In this document: one piece after another, positions 17,478 through 26,931 of the stretch
Numbering within the stretch: the stretch's first letter is position 1
Layout: the number at the start of each line of letters is the position of its first letter
NCBI GenBank assembly: GCA_001725155.1
Contig: MEFP01000002.1
Coordinates: forward strand, 62,001 to 126,000
Origin: Lysobacteraceae bacterium SCN 69-320
Lineage (GTDB): Bacteria; Pseudomonadota; Gammaproteobacteria; Xanthomonadales; Rhodanobacteraceae
Direction: 5' to 3'
Length of the DNA stretch: 64,000 bases
Position numbers and translations under genes: made by a program
Notes under the pieces: generated by a model
The model's input: only the letters and a program-made list of their open reading frames with translations
Databases searched by the model: none
Told to the model about the DNA's origin: nothing

Positions 17478-19622
17478 GTGAAGCGCGTATCGAGCACTCC
17501 CGATTTCGAAGCCTGGCTGCAGTCGCGTTCGCGCAGCGGCAAGGGCTCGCCTGAATTCGTCGCGCTGTGCCAGCGCCTGCAACAGGCTCTGGAACAGGCC
17601 GACACGCCTGCCGCGTCGGCGCCGCTGAGCATCGTCGTCGTCGCGCTGCAGTTGCTCGGCAATCTCGGTCTCGACGAGGAAACGCTGAGCGCGACCATCC
17701 TCTACGGCCTGGCCGGCGAAAGCGCGGGCGCCGATGAGGCCGTTTCGCCCGGTGTGCGCGTGCTGCTCGAAGGTCAGGCCGCCGCCGAGAAGGTCTGGAC
17801 GCTGTATGCCGCGCGCGGGACGCATACCAGCGCCGAGGGGTTGCGCCGGCTGCTGCTCGCGATCGTGCGCGACCTGCGCGTGGTGTTCATCCTGCTCGCG
17901 CGCCAGCTCGCGCGCCTGCGCGCCGCCGACCGGCTGTCCGAGGACGAGCGCCGTGCGCTCGCCCAGGTAACGGCCGACATCCATGCGCCGCTGGCCAACC
18001 GGCTCGGCATCTGGCAGCTCAAGTGGGAGCTGGAAGATCTCGCATTCCGCCTGTCCCAGCCGGAGACCTACAAGCGCATCGCCCGGCTGCTCGACGAGCG
18101 CCGCGTCGACCGCGAGGGCTACATCGCCGGCGCGATCGCGCAGCTGCGCAGGGCGCTGGACGAAGCCGGCATCGCCGCCGACATCGCCGGCCGGCCCAAG
18201 CACATCTATTCGATCTGGAAGAAGATGCAGCGCAAGGACGGCGATTTCGGCGCGCTGTACGACATCCGCGCCGTGCGCCTGCTGGTCGCGGATCTGCCGG
18301 CCTGCTACGCGGCGCTCGGCGTCGTGCATACGCTGTGGCCCTACATACCCGGCGAATTCGACGACTACATCGCGCGGCCGAAAGGCAACCACTACCAGTC
18401 GCTGCACACGGCCGTCGTCGGCCCCGAGGGCAAGACCCTGGAAGTGCAGATCCGCAGCCACGACATGCACGCCCACGCCGAGCTCGGCGTCGCGGCGCAC
18501 TGGCGCTACAAGGAAGGCGGCGGCGGCGATGCGAGCTTCGAGCGCAAGGTCGCCTGGATGCGCCAGCTGCTCGACGCCAAGGACGACAGCGACGACGATG
18601 CGGCGCTGCTGGCCGGCCTGCGCACCGACCTGCACGAGGACCGCGTCTACCTGCTGACGCCGCGCGGCGAGGTCATGGATCTGCCGCGCGGCGCGACCGT
18701 GCTCGATTTCGCCTACCACGTGCACACCGACGTCGGTCATCGCTGCCGCGGCGCCAAGGTCAACGGGCGCATCGTGCCGCTGGCCTTCCAGCCGTCCAGC
18801 GGCGACCGCATCGAGATCCTGACGGCCAAGGAAAAGGCGCCGCGGCGCGACTGGCTCAGCGCGCAGCACGGCTTCCTGACCACGCATCGCGCGCTGGAAA
18901 AGGTGCGCGCCTGGTTCAAGCGCATAGACCTGGCGGCCAATCTCAGCGCCGGCCGCGCGATTCTCGACAAGGAGCTCAAGCGCCTCGCGCTCAGCAACGT
19001 CGAGCTCGACTCGCTGCCGCCGCGCTTCAACCAGAAGAACCTCGAGGAATTCCTCGTCGCGCTCGCGCTCGGCGACGTCAGCGCGGCACAGGTCGCGCGT
19101 GCACTGCACGAAATGACCGCGCCGCCGAAGCCGGCCGCGGCGCCCGCGCTGCGGCCGCCCAAGCCCGGCGCCAAGGATGCGCTGACCATCGACGGGGTAG
19201 GGAATCTGCTGACCCAGCTCGCGCGCTGCTGCCAGCCGTTGCCGGGCGATGCGGTCCTGGGCTTCATCACGCGCGGCCGCGGCGTCAGCGTGCACCGCGC
19301 CGACTGCACCAGCCTCGCGCGCCTGCGCGTGCGCGATCCCAGCCGCGTCATCGAGGTCGAATGGGGCAACCGGCGCGAGCAGGCCTACGAGGTCGACGTG
19401 CTGGTCAAGGGCTACGATCGCAAATGGCTGCACAAGGACATCACCAACGTGATCGCCTCGGCCAATGCGCATCTGCTCGCGGTCAACACGCGCGTCGATC
19501 CGGTGTCGGGCCTGGCCACGATGAACTTCGCCCTGCGCGTGACCGACTACGGCCAGCTGTCCAGCCTGCTCGGCAAGCTCGCCGCCGTGCCGAACGTGAT
19601 CGAGGCGCGACGGCTGGCCTGA
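17478..19622 (+). CDS. relA: RelA-type (p)ppGpp synthetase
   Basis: This 714-residue long RelA/SpoT homologue makes the alarmone pppGpp/ppGpp from GTP/GDP and ATP on starved ribosomes. The N-terminal hydrolase domain is degenerate: the HD motif is replaced by ILYGLAGES, so hydrolysis is not expected, as in monofunctional RelA. The synthetase domain is intact (GRPKHIYSIWKKM, YDIRAVRLLV, IPGEFDDYIARPKGNHYQSLHTAV). A TGS domain follows (EDRVYLLTPRGEVMDLPRGATVLDFAYHVHTDVGHRCRGAKVNG), then helical and zinc-finger-like segments (ARCCQPLPGD, HRADC) and a C-terminal ACT/RRM domain. The start is GTG at 17478. A TACAAT box lies at 17466-17471, only 6 bases before it, so the transcript may be leaderless. 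Confidence 0.94.
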   Translation: MKRVSSTPDFEAWLQSRSRSGKGSPEFVALCQRLQQALEQADTPAASAPLSIVVVALQLLGNLGLDEETLSATILYGLAGESAGADEAVSPGVRVLLEGQAAAEKVWTLYAARGTHTSAEGLRRLLLAIVRDLRVVFILLARQLARLRAADRLSEDERRALAQVTADIHAPLANRLGIWQLKWELEDLAFRLSQPETYKRIARLLDERRVDREGYIAGAIAQLRRALDEAGIAADIAGRPKHIYSIWKKMQRKDGDFGALYDIRAVRLLVADLPACYAALGVVHTLWPYIPGEFDDYIARPKGNHYQSLHTAVVGPEGKTLEVQIRSHDMHAHAELGVAAHWRYKEGGGGDASFERKVAWMRQLLDAKDDSDDDAALLAGLRTDLHEDRVYLLTPRGEVMDLPRGATVLDFAYHVHTDVGHRCRGAKVNGRIVPLAFQPSSGDRIEILTAKEKAPRRDWLSAQHGFLTTHRALEKVRAWFKRIDLAANLSAGRAILDKELKRLALSNVELDSLPPRFNQKNLEEFLVALALGDVSAAQVARALHEMTAPPKPAAAPALRPPKPGAKDALTIDGVGNLLTQLARCCQPLPGDAVLGFITRGRGVSVHRADCTSLARLRVRDPSRVIEVEWGNRREQAYEVDVLVKGYDRKWLHKDITNVIASANAHLLAVNTRVDPVSGLATMNFALRVTDYGQLSSLLGKLAAVPNVIEARRLA

Positions 19623-19733
19623 GCCGGCGCGGCCCCGGCGCTGCTCCGCCGAGCGGGGCCGGTTGCCGCCGGCCCCGGCTGCTATGCTTGCCGCATTGCC
19701 GCCGCACGCGGCGTCATACTCCCGACCGAACGC

Positions 19734-22223
19734 ATGATCGAGATCCCCGGTTACCGCGTGCTGCGCCCGCTCGGGCGCGGCGGCATGGCCACGGTGTACC
19801 TGGCCCTACAGGAATCGGTGGACCGCGAGGTCGCGCTCAAGGTCATGTCGCCGACCCTGCTGGCCGATCCGACCTATGGCGAGCGCTTCCTGCGCGAGGC
19901 GCGCATCGCGGCCAAGCTGCATCATCCTCACGTGGTCGGCATCCATGACGTCGGCCGCTACGGCGACTATTTCTACATCGCGATGGAATACGTCTCCGGC
20001 GGCCCCGTGCTGCACGATGACGGCAAGGCGCGCGACGTGCCGTTCACTCTTCGCGTCGTGCGCGAGATCGCCAAGGCGCTGCATTACGCCAACAGCAAGA
20101 GCTTCGTGCACCGCGACGTCAAGCCGGACAACATCCTGCTGCGCGAGGACGGCTCGGCAGCGCTGACCGATTTCGGCATCGCCCGCGCCAACGATTCGTC
20201 CACGCGCATGACGCGTACCGGCGCCGTCGTCGGCACGCCGCACTACATGAGCCCGGAGCAGGCGCGCGGCCGCAGCATCGACGGACGCTCGGATCTCTAC
20301 AGTCTCGGCATCGTCATGTACGAGCTGCTGGTCGGCCGCGTGCCGTACCACGCCGAGGACTCCCTCGCCGTCGGCATCATGCACATCACCCAGCCGTTGC
20401 CGCAGCTGCCGGCCGAGTACAAGGCGCTGCAGCCGCTGCTGGACCTGCTGCTGGCCAAGGAGCCCGAACAGCGCCTGCAGGACGGCGCCGCCGTGGCCGC
20501 GGCGGTCGAAGCCATCGAACGCCGCCTCGAACGCGGCGAACTCGCCGAGCTGCTGCGCCGCAGGCCGGCGACGACGCCGACTCTGGCGCTGCCGACGATC
20601 GCGCCGGCGGAGCCGCGCGGCAGCCGTGCGGAACCGCATATCGGCCGCATCGACGCGATCGACACGGCGCCGGCGCGCAGCGGCCGCGTGGCGCCCGTGC
20701 GCCGCAGCGGCAAGGGGCCGTGGATCTTCATCGCGGCTGCCGTGCTGCTGCTGGCGGCCGGCGGTTTTGCGCTCTGGCGCAATCAGGACAAGTTGCGCGC
20801 GCTGCTGCCGCGCACGGAGCTCAACGACGTGCTCGCGCGCGCCGACGGCGCGCTGGCCAAGGGCAAGCTCAGCGGCAGCAGCGACAGCGCGCGCGAGCTG
20901 TTCGAATCCGCGCGCGTGCTCGATCCCGACAACGACATCGCCCGCGCCGGCCTGCGTCGCGTCGGCGAGGCACTGGTCGCCGAGGCCGTCGCCGCGACCC
21001 AGCGGCGCGATTTCGCCGTCGCCCACGCGCGCCTGGCCGATGCGCGCGCGCTGCTGGCCGGTGGCGCCGCCGTGGACCAGGCCGCGGCCGCGCTGAAGCA
21101 GGCCGAGGCAGCCACGACCGAAGTTTCCGGCCTGTTCGATCAGGCCGAGGCGGCACTGGCCGCGGGCAAGCTGCTCGATGCCGGCGGTGCGATCGAACTC
21201 TACGAGCGCGTGCTCGCCGGCGACGCGGCCAATGCGCCGGCGCAGGCCGGCCTGCGCAAGGCCGGTGCCGCGCTGGCCGCGCAGACGCGGGAATTGTTGA
21301 ATCAGGGAAAATTGGACGATGCTGCGTCGCGCATCGAGGCGATTGCGCGGGCGTTGCCGAACGATCCGGTGCTGCCGACCCTGCGCGCCGAGCTGACCGC
21401 CGCGCGGGCCAGCGCCAGCGCAGCGCTGGAACAGCGTCTCAAGCGTGGCGAGGAACTGCTGCGCAGCGGCCGCATCGCCGGCGACGGCGAGGACAATGCG
21501 CTGGCCCAGTTCAAGGCCGTGCTGGCACGCGATGCCAACAATGCCAAGGCTCGCGCCGGTCTGGCGCAGGTCGCCCGCGCGCTCGTGCTGCAGGCCAATG
21601 CCGCGCTGGAGCAAAGCGATCCGACCGCGGCCGAACGCCTGCTGCACCAGGCCGAAGCGCTGGCGCCGGGATCGGCCGACCTGGCCGCGGCGCGCGGCGA
21701 ACTGCGTGAGCTGCGCGAACGTCTGGAGATCGCAGCCTCGCGACCGATCTTGACGCCGGAGCAGCAGCAGAAGCTGGCGTCGCTGCTGGCGGCCGCGGAA
21801 AAGGCGGCGCGCGACGGCAATCTCGTGCTGCCGCCGGGCAGTTCGGCCTACGACCAGTACCGTTCCGCGCTCGCGCTGGACGGCCGCAACGCGCAGGCGC
21901 TGGCCGGGCTGCAAAGCCTGCCGCAGGTTGCGCGCGACCAGTTCAATATCGCGATCGGCCAGCAGAAGCTCGACCGCGCGCGCGATTTCGTCGACACCCT
22001 GGAGCAGCTCGCACCGGCCGATGCGAGCCTGCCGACCCTGCGCGCGCGCCTGGCCGAGTCGCTGCTCGACGAGGCCGAGCAGCGCGTCGCGCAGAACCGT
22101 CCCGGCGACGCGCGACGCGCGCTGGAGGCGGCGCGCGGCCTGAGTCCGGCCAATCCGCGCCTGGGCGCCCTGGAACAGAAGCTGCGCGAACTCGGCCGTG
22201 CCGCCGACGGCGGCAGCCGCTGA
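19734..22223 (+). CDS. transmembrane Ser/Thr protein kinase with extracytoplasmic TPR-like domain
   Basis: This is an 829-residue Hanks-type kinase. The P-loop is GRGGMATVY (14-22), the ATP-anchoring lysine is in VALKV (Lys36), the catalytic loop is HRDVKPDN (His126-Asp128), followed by DFG, GTPHYMSPEQ, and DLYSLGIVMYELL. After a proline/basic linker a single membrane helix (WIFIAAAVLLLAAGGFALW, about 330-348) leads to some 480 residues outside the cytoplasm. These consist of Ala-rich helical repeats reading like degenerate TPRs (for example AGKLLDAGGAIELYERVLAGD and QGKLDDAASRIEAIARALPND). This is the layout of a PknB-like receptor kinase with a protein-protein sensor instead of PASTA repeats. 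It follows relA on the same strand by about 110 bases, with a TATGCT box near 19683. No cognate phosphatase is adjacent. Confidence 0.92.
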   Translation: MIEIPGYRVLRPLGRGGMATVYLALQESVDREVALKVMSPTLLADPTYGERFLREARIAAKLHHPHVVGIHDVGRYGDYFYIAMEYVSGGPVLHDDGKARDVPFTLRVVREIAKALHYANSKSFVHRDVKPDNILLREDGSAALTDFGIARANDSSTRMTRTGAVVGTPHYMSPEQARGRSIDGRSDLYSLGIVMYELLVGRVPYHAEDSLAVGIMHITQPLPQLPAEYKALQPLLDLLLAKEPEQRLQDGAAVAAAVEAIERRLERGELAELLRRRPATTPTLALPTIAPAEPRGSRAEPHIGRIDAIDTAPARSGRVAPVRRSGKGPWIFIAAAVLLLAAGGFALWRNQDKLRALLPRTELNDVLARADGALAKGKLSGSSDSARELFESARVLDPDNDIARAGLRRVGEALVAEAVAATQRRDFAVAHARLADARALLAGGAAVDQAAAALKQAEAATTEVSGLFDQAEAALAAGKLLDAGGAIELYERVLAGDAANAPAQAGLRKAGAALAAQTRELLNQGKLDDAASRIEAIARALPNDPVLPTLRAELTAARASASAALEQRLKRGEELLRSGRIAGDGEDNALAQFKAVLARDANNAKARAGLAQVARALVLQANAALEQSDPTAAERLLHQAEALAPGSADLAAARGELRELRERLEIAASRPILTPEQQQKLASLLAAAEKAARDGNLVLPPGSSAYDQYRSALALDGRNAQALAGLQSLPQVARDQFNIAIGQQKLDRARDFVDTLEQLAPADASLPTLRARLAESLLDEAEQRVAQNRPGDARRALEAARGLSPANPRLGALEQKLRELGRAADGGSR

Positions 22224-22351
22224 GGCGCGTCGCCGGCACCGCTCCATGTTCCTGAGGTGTGGCCGTTGCCGGAGCGGGACGTTCCTGCGCTGCGGTTGCT
22301 GCAATGATGCGGTTGCCGGTGTCGGTTCCTGGTGCCCGGGAGAAACTTGAG

Positions 22352-23083
22352 ATGTGCCTGCTGTTGCTCGCCGTGGATGTGATGCCGCAGCGCCCGCTGC
22401 TGATGCTCGGCAACCGCGACGAATTCCATGCGCGCGCGAGCGCGCCGGCCACGGCCTGGAGCGACCTGCCCGGCGTGATCGGCGGGCGCGATCTGGAGGC
22501 CGGCGGCAGCTGGCTCGCACTGCATGCGAGCGGACGCATGGCCGCGGTGACCAATATCCGTCTGCTCAATGTGCAGCGCGGCGCCGTCTCGCGCGGCGCG
22601 CTCGTGCGCGATTTCCTCGCCGGCGAGATCAGTGCGGCCGACTACGTCGCAGCGCTCCTGCGGCGCATCGGCGACTTCGCGCCGTTCAATCTCGTCGTCG
22701 CCGATCGCGGGGAAGCCTGGTGTCTGGAAAGTCCGCGTGCCCGCGCGCAGCGGCTGCTGCCGGGCGTGCATCTCGTCAGCAACGGGCCACTCGATGCGCC
22801 CTGGCCGAAGATGCAGCGGCTGCGCCGGAATTTCGAAGCCGCTGCGGCGGCCCAGGCTGACGACGCGGCGCTGCTCGACCTGCTGGCCGACGAAAACCAC
22901 CCGGACGACGCGGCCTTGCCCGACACCGGTGTAGGCCTGGAACGCGAGCGTTTCCTGTCGCCGATCTTCATCCGCGGCGACGCCTACGGCACGCGCGCCA
23001 GCACCCTGGCCTGGCGCGCCGCCGACGGCAGCACCGGCCTGATCGAACGCCGCTTCGGCCCCGGCGGCGTGGCACTGCGGTAG
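22352..23083 (+). CDS. NRDE family protein (TANGO2-like)
   Basis: This 243-residue protein begins MCLLLLAVDVMPQRPLLMLGNRDEFHARAS; the NRDE tetrapeptide names the family. Cys2 would become the N-terminal nucleophile of an Ntn-type fold after Met removal, a feature noted for family members. Other family segments are PGVIGGRDLEAGGSWLAL, GRMAAVTNIR, PFNLVVADRG and YGTRASTLAW. The bacterial role is unsettled; eukaryotic TANGO2 is linked to haem or lipid handling. The start at 22352 is chosen because it places MC at the N-terminus and has GGGAGA about 9 bases upstream. Confidence 0.9.
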   Translation: MCLLLLAVDVMPQRPLLMLGNRDEFHARASAPATAWSDLPGVIGGRDLEAGGSWLALHASGRMAAVTNIRLLNVQRGAVSRGALVRDFLAGEISAADYVAALLRRIGDFAPFNLVVADRGEAWCLESPRARAQRLLPGVHLVSNGPLDAPWPKMQRLRRNFEAAAAAQADDAALLDLLADENHPDDAALPDTGVGLERERFLSPIFIRGDAYGTRASTLAWRAADGSTGLIERRFGPGGVALR

Positions 23084-23110
23084 GTTGCGGTGAGCGCGGC
23101 GCACCGCAAC
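23084..23110 (+). terminator. hairpin after the NRDE gene
   Basis: GTTGCGGTG (23084-23092) pairs perfectly with CACCGCAAC (23102-23110) directly after the stop codon. No T-run follows, so its terminator activity is uncertain. Confidence 0.4.
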
Positions 23111-23307
23111 GTCGCGGTACAACGCTTGCGAAGAGCATCAAGGTGCGGCGATTTTCGCATTGTCGCCTTGTGATCTCGCGCGCCAATTCATGGCGCGTAC
23201 GGGTTTTCGCCGCGGCAGGACCTCGATGTCGCGGTTCGCTGCGCTTGCCGCGACCTGTGCGCTACGCATCGCCGCACGGGGCGCGGCAACACCTGTCGCG
23301 AACAGCG

Positions 23308-24429
23308 TCAGCCGCGGCAGCGACGCCGTAGCGCGCGGGCCAGGCGGCAGCTCAGCGCCGCGCTGCTGCCGTCCTGTCTCGTTTCGTCGTACAGCATCTG
23401 CGGCAGCTCGGTCCTGCCGTCGAGGGCGCGCAGCACCGGTGTCCAGTCTTCGGCCGGCAGCCAGGCGCGCAGCGCCCGTGCGCCGTCGTAGTCGATGGCC
23501 TGCACCAGGTGCGGGGTGCGGAACAGCCAGGTCGTGCGTGCGCGCTTGCCGGCCAGCGGCAGGCTCAGGTTCGATACGGCAATGATCGCGTCACGCGTCC
23601 AGTGCGGCGGCGTCGGCTGATTGCGCAGCTCGGGCAGTGCCGCCGGGTCCAGTGCGAGCACGGCATCGAGATAGCGCTGGCGCTCCGCGCCCCAATGGCG
23701 ATCGACGAAATCGCGCAGGCTCATCGACCAGCCGTCGGCGGGCTGGCATTCGGCCGGCGGCTCCTGGCTGCGCGCGGCGGCGCAGTGGGCGTAATACGCC
23801 TGCACGCGCTCCTCGCCGCGCGGCAGCGCGCGTAGCGGCGCGGCCGCGCCGGCGTCGTTCCAGACGAGCAGACTGGTCGGCGTCTCGCCGCAGCCGTCGA
23901 GACTGATGCCGCCGACCTGCAGCAGCAGCCGGCCGTCGCGTGTGTCGATCAGCGCGGTCGCGCCGCGCATAGAAGCCCAACAGCGGCTGCTGCACGCGGG
24001 TATCCAGTCTTTCGAGCAGATCGGCCGCCGCCAGTTCGCTGTCCGTGCCTTGGGCTTGCGGTTGGTCCCGATCGAGCCTGTTCACGCCATGCGCGGTCTT
24101 GTCCAGGCCGGCGCGGATCGCATGGTGCAGCAGGCTGCCCTGATGACGCAGCTCGCTGAAGTCGGCGCTTTCGTCCTTGCAGCCGTCCAGCCAGGCGATC
24201 GGCGCGGTTTCGTCGCTGCCCTGGCTGGCGAAGCCCTCGGGTGCCGGACGGTCCCATTCGCCGTCGTCCGGCTGCGCCTGCGGCGATGACAGCAGCGCGG
24301 CGAATGCGTCGTCGGTGGGGATGCCGGTGCGGACAGCGTCGGCTGCAGGGCGAGGCAGCAGGCGAACAGCAGTACGAGACGCACGGGACGGCCGCAGGGC
24401 AGGCGGCGCGAGTATCCGTGTTCGCGCAC
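23308..24429 (-). pseudogene. secreted hypothetical protein gene broken by two compensating frameshifts
   Basis: Three reading-frame pieces line up as one protein of about 370 residues. From a GTG at 24429 the first frame gives a signal peptide (PVRLVLLFACCLALQPTLSA). Near 24300-24335 the sensible sequence moves to another frame and reads DDAFAALLSSPQAQPDDGEW, then WLDGCKDESADFSELRHQ, and RLDTRVQQPLLGFYA. Near 23965-23975 it returns to the first frame as RGATALIDTRDGRLLLQVGG and runs to the stop at 23308. The outer pieces share a frame, so the two indels cancel. Read straight, the first frame stops at 24082. Either the gene is decayed or the assembly has two indel errors; runs such as CCCC at the first junction and GCGCGGCGCG at the second favour sequencing or slippage error. 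Function is not recognised. Confidence 0.7.
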
Positions 24430-24510
24430 AGGCTTTTTGCGGGCAGCGCCGGCCGATCCGCGGGCAAGCGGACCGGGCAGGATGGAGCGGTGTTCGGTCG
24501 CGGATGCCGC

Positions 24511-24545
24511 AAAAAAGAAACGCCGGGCGCTTGCGCGCCCGGCGT
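24511..24545 (-). terminator. rho-independent terminator of the prolyl oligopeptidase gene
   Basis: On the minus strand a CGCCGGGCGC/GCGCCCGGCG stem region with an internal loop of about four bases is followed by TTTCTTTTTT. It lies 30 bases beyond the stop at 24575. Confidence 0.9.
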
Positions 24546-24574
24546 CGGAACGGGGGCTGCGTTTTCCTCGACGC

Positions 24575-26716
24575 TTACGGCTTGGCGAGTCCGAATGCGT
24601 TGAGGATGAAGGCGTAGACGTCGGCGGTCTCGGCGATCTGCTTGGCCGTCGGCTTGCCCTGGCCGTGGCCGGCGCGCACGTCGATGCGGATCAGCTGCGG
24701 CTTGCCCTTCGGATTGGCCGCCTGCATCGCCGCGGCGAACTTGAAGCTGTGCGCCGGGAACACGCGGTCGTCATGGTCGCCGGTCGTGATCAGGGTGGCC
24801 GGGTAGGCGACGCCGGGCTTGACGTTGTGCAGCGGCGAATACGCGCGCAGCGCGGCGAACTCGTCGGCGTTGAGCACCGAGCCGTAGTCCGATTCCCAGG
24901 CCTTGCCGATCGTGAATTCGCGGAAGCGCAGCATGTCCAGCACGCCGACCGCCGGCACCGCCGCTGCAAACAGATCCGGACGCTGCAGTTCGGTCGCGGC
25001 GACGAGCAGGCCGCCGTTGGAGCCGCCGCGGATCGCCAGACGCGGCGGCGAGGTGTACTTCTCGGCGATCAGGTATTCGGCCGCGGCGATGAAGTCGTCG
25101 AACACGTTCTGCTTCTTGAGCTTGATGCCGGCCTGGTGCCACTCGCGGCCGTATTCGCCGCCGCCGCGCAGGTTCGCCACCGCGAACACGCCGCCCTGGT
25201 CGAGCCAGGTCGCGATCGACGGCGAGAACGACGGCACCTGCGGAATGCGGAAGCCGCCGTAGCCGTAGAGGATGGTCGGGTTGTTGCCGTCGAGTACCAG
25301 ATCCTTCTTGCCGGTGATGAACATCGGCACGCGCGTGCCGTCCTTGCTCGTGTAGAACACCTGGCGCGTTTCGTATTGGTTCGGATCGAACGCCATCGTC
25401 GGCGCATGCAGCAGGCTGCTCTTGCCCTTGGTCAGGTCGTAGCGGTAGATCGACATCGGCGTGGTGTAGCTGGCGAAGCTGTAGAACGCCTGCTTGTCCT
25501 CGGGGCGGCCCTCGAACGTGGCGACCGTGCCGAGCCCCGGCAGCTGGATGTCGCCCTTGGGCTTGCCGTCGAGACCGAAGCGGCGCAGGCGCGAGCTCGC
25601 GTCATGCAGGTAGTTCAGCACGAGCTGGCCGCCGACCAGATGCGCCGACTGCAGCGCGTCGTCGTTCTGTTCGACCACGGTCTTCCAGTTCTTGCGCGCC
25701 GGCTTGGTCACGTCGATCGCGATCACGCGGCCGCGCGGCGCGTCGTCGTCGGTGCGGAAATAGAACTTGCTGCCGACGTTGCCGATGAAGTCGAATTCCG
25801 CGGTCCACTCGCCGATCAGTTCCTTGATCAGGCCGTTCCTGCCCTTGGCCTTGAGATCGCGGTAGAGCACGAGGTTCTTGCGTTCGGTGCCCTGGCCGAC
25901 CGAGATCAGGAGATAGCGGCCGTCGCGGCTCGCGGTTCCGCCGAAGCTGTAGTCGGGCTGGTCCTTGCGCTCGTAGACGAGTTCGTCGTCGCTCTGCGGC
26001 GTGCCGAGCTTGTGGAAATACAGCTTCTGGAATTCGTTCTTGGCCTTCAGCGCGTTCTCGCCCTGGGGCTCGTCGTAGCGGCTGTACCAGAAGCCCTTGC
26101 CGTCGCGGCTCCAGTCCACCGCCGAGAACTTCACCCACTTGAGCACGTCTTCGGTCGGCTCGCCCTTGGCGACGTCGAGCACGCGCCATTCTTCCCAGTC
26201 GGAGCCGCCGCTGGACAGGCCGTAGGCCATGTATTTGCCGTCGGCGCTGAACGCCGTGCCCTTCAGCGCGACCGTGCCGTCGGTGGACAGGCTGTTGGGG
26301 TCGAGCAGCTGGCGGCCTTCGCTCTCGGGCTTGTCGCCGACGTAGAGCACGGACTGGTTCTGCAGGCCGTCGTTCTTGAACCAGAACCACTGCTTGCCTT
26401 CGCGCGACGGCGCGCTCCAGCGGTTGAAATTCCAAATTTCAGTGGCGCGCGCGGCGATGCGCTCGCGGCCGGGAATCTTGGCCAGATAGGCGCTGGTGAC
26501 GTCGTTCTGCGCCTTGATCCAGTTGCCGGTCTCGGGCGAGTCGATGTCCTCGAGCCAGCGGTACGGATCAGCGACTTCCTGGCCGTGGTAGGTGTCGACC
26601 TGGGTGACTTTCTTGGAAACCGGATAAACGAGGCGATCAGCGGTGGATTCCTTCTTGACCGGCTGGCACGCGGCCACCAGCAGCAGGGCAGGAACCAGCA
26701 TCAAGGGCAGGCGCAT
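24575..26716 (-). CDS. prolyl oligopeptidase (S9A), predicted lipoprotein
   Basis: This 713-residue serine peptidase cleaves after proline in short peptides. The N-terminus is a lipoprotein signal (LVPALLLVAAC, lipid Cys17), so it is likely anchored in the periplasm or outer membrane. The seven-bladed propeller domain begins YHGQEVADPYRWLEDIDSPET. The catalytic domain carries GYGGFRIPQVPSFS, NLRGGGEYGREWH, the nucleophile motif RGGSNGGL (Ser566), DHDDRVFPAHS (catalytic Asp) and RAGHGQGK (catalytic His). All triad residues are present. It has its own terminator and appears monocistronic. Confidence 0.95.
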   Translation of the reverse strand: MRLPLMLVPALLLVAACQPVKKESTADRLVYPVSKKVTQVDTYHGQEVADPYRWLEDIDSPETGNWIKAQNDVTSAYLAKIPGRERIAARATEIWNFNRWSAPSREGKQWFWFKNDGLQNQSVLYVGDKPESEGRQLLDPNSLSTDGTVALKGTAFSADGKYMAYGLSSGGSDWEEWRVLDVAKGEPTEDVLKWVKFSAVDWSRDGKGFWYSRYDEPQGENALKAKNEFQKLYFHKLGTPQSDDELVYERKDQPDYSFGGTASRDGRYLLISVGQGTERKNLVLYRDLKAKGRNGLIKELIGEWTAEFDFIGNVGSKFYFRTDDDAPRGRVIAIDVTKPARKNWKTVVEQNDDALQSAHLVGGQLVLNYLHDASSRLRRFGLDGKPKGDIQLPGLGTVATFEGRPEDKQAFYSFASYTTPMSIYRYDLTKGKSSLLHAPTMAFDPNQYETRQVFYTSKDGTRVPMFITGKKDLVLDGNNPTILYGYGGFRIPQVPSFSPSIATWLDQGGVFAVANLRGGGEYGREWHQAGIKLKKQNVFDDFIAAAEYLIAEKYTSPPRLAIRGGSNGGLLVAATELQRPDLFAAAVPAVGVLDMLRFREFTIGKAWESDYGSVLNADEFAALRAYSPLHNVKPGVAYPATLITTGDHDDRVFPAHSFKFAAAMQAANPKGKPQLIRIDVRAGHGQGKPTAKQIAETADVYAFILNAFGLAKP

Positions 26717-26931
26717 GGGCGCTAACTCCGTCAGGGGGCGGACAAAACGGCGACGATAGGGCGCTTGGTCTGCGGCGTCCAGTAGCTGAACGGAATCTCA
26801 TGACGGATTGCGCAGAACGCCGCGGCGCGGCCGTCCGGGGCGGGTTTCACACGTAAAACGGCGGCTGCGCGGCGCAGCGAAAAACCGCGATTGTTGCAAA
26901 AAGCGGATTTGGCTTTGTGGGCGCTGCGCGC

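Noticed and set aside
24437-26725. 762-codon plus-strand frame opposite the prolyl oligopeptidase gene
   Set aside because: The minus strand encodes a full lipoprotein signal and catalytic triad with its own terminator.
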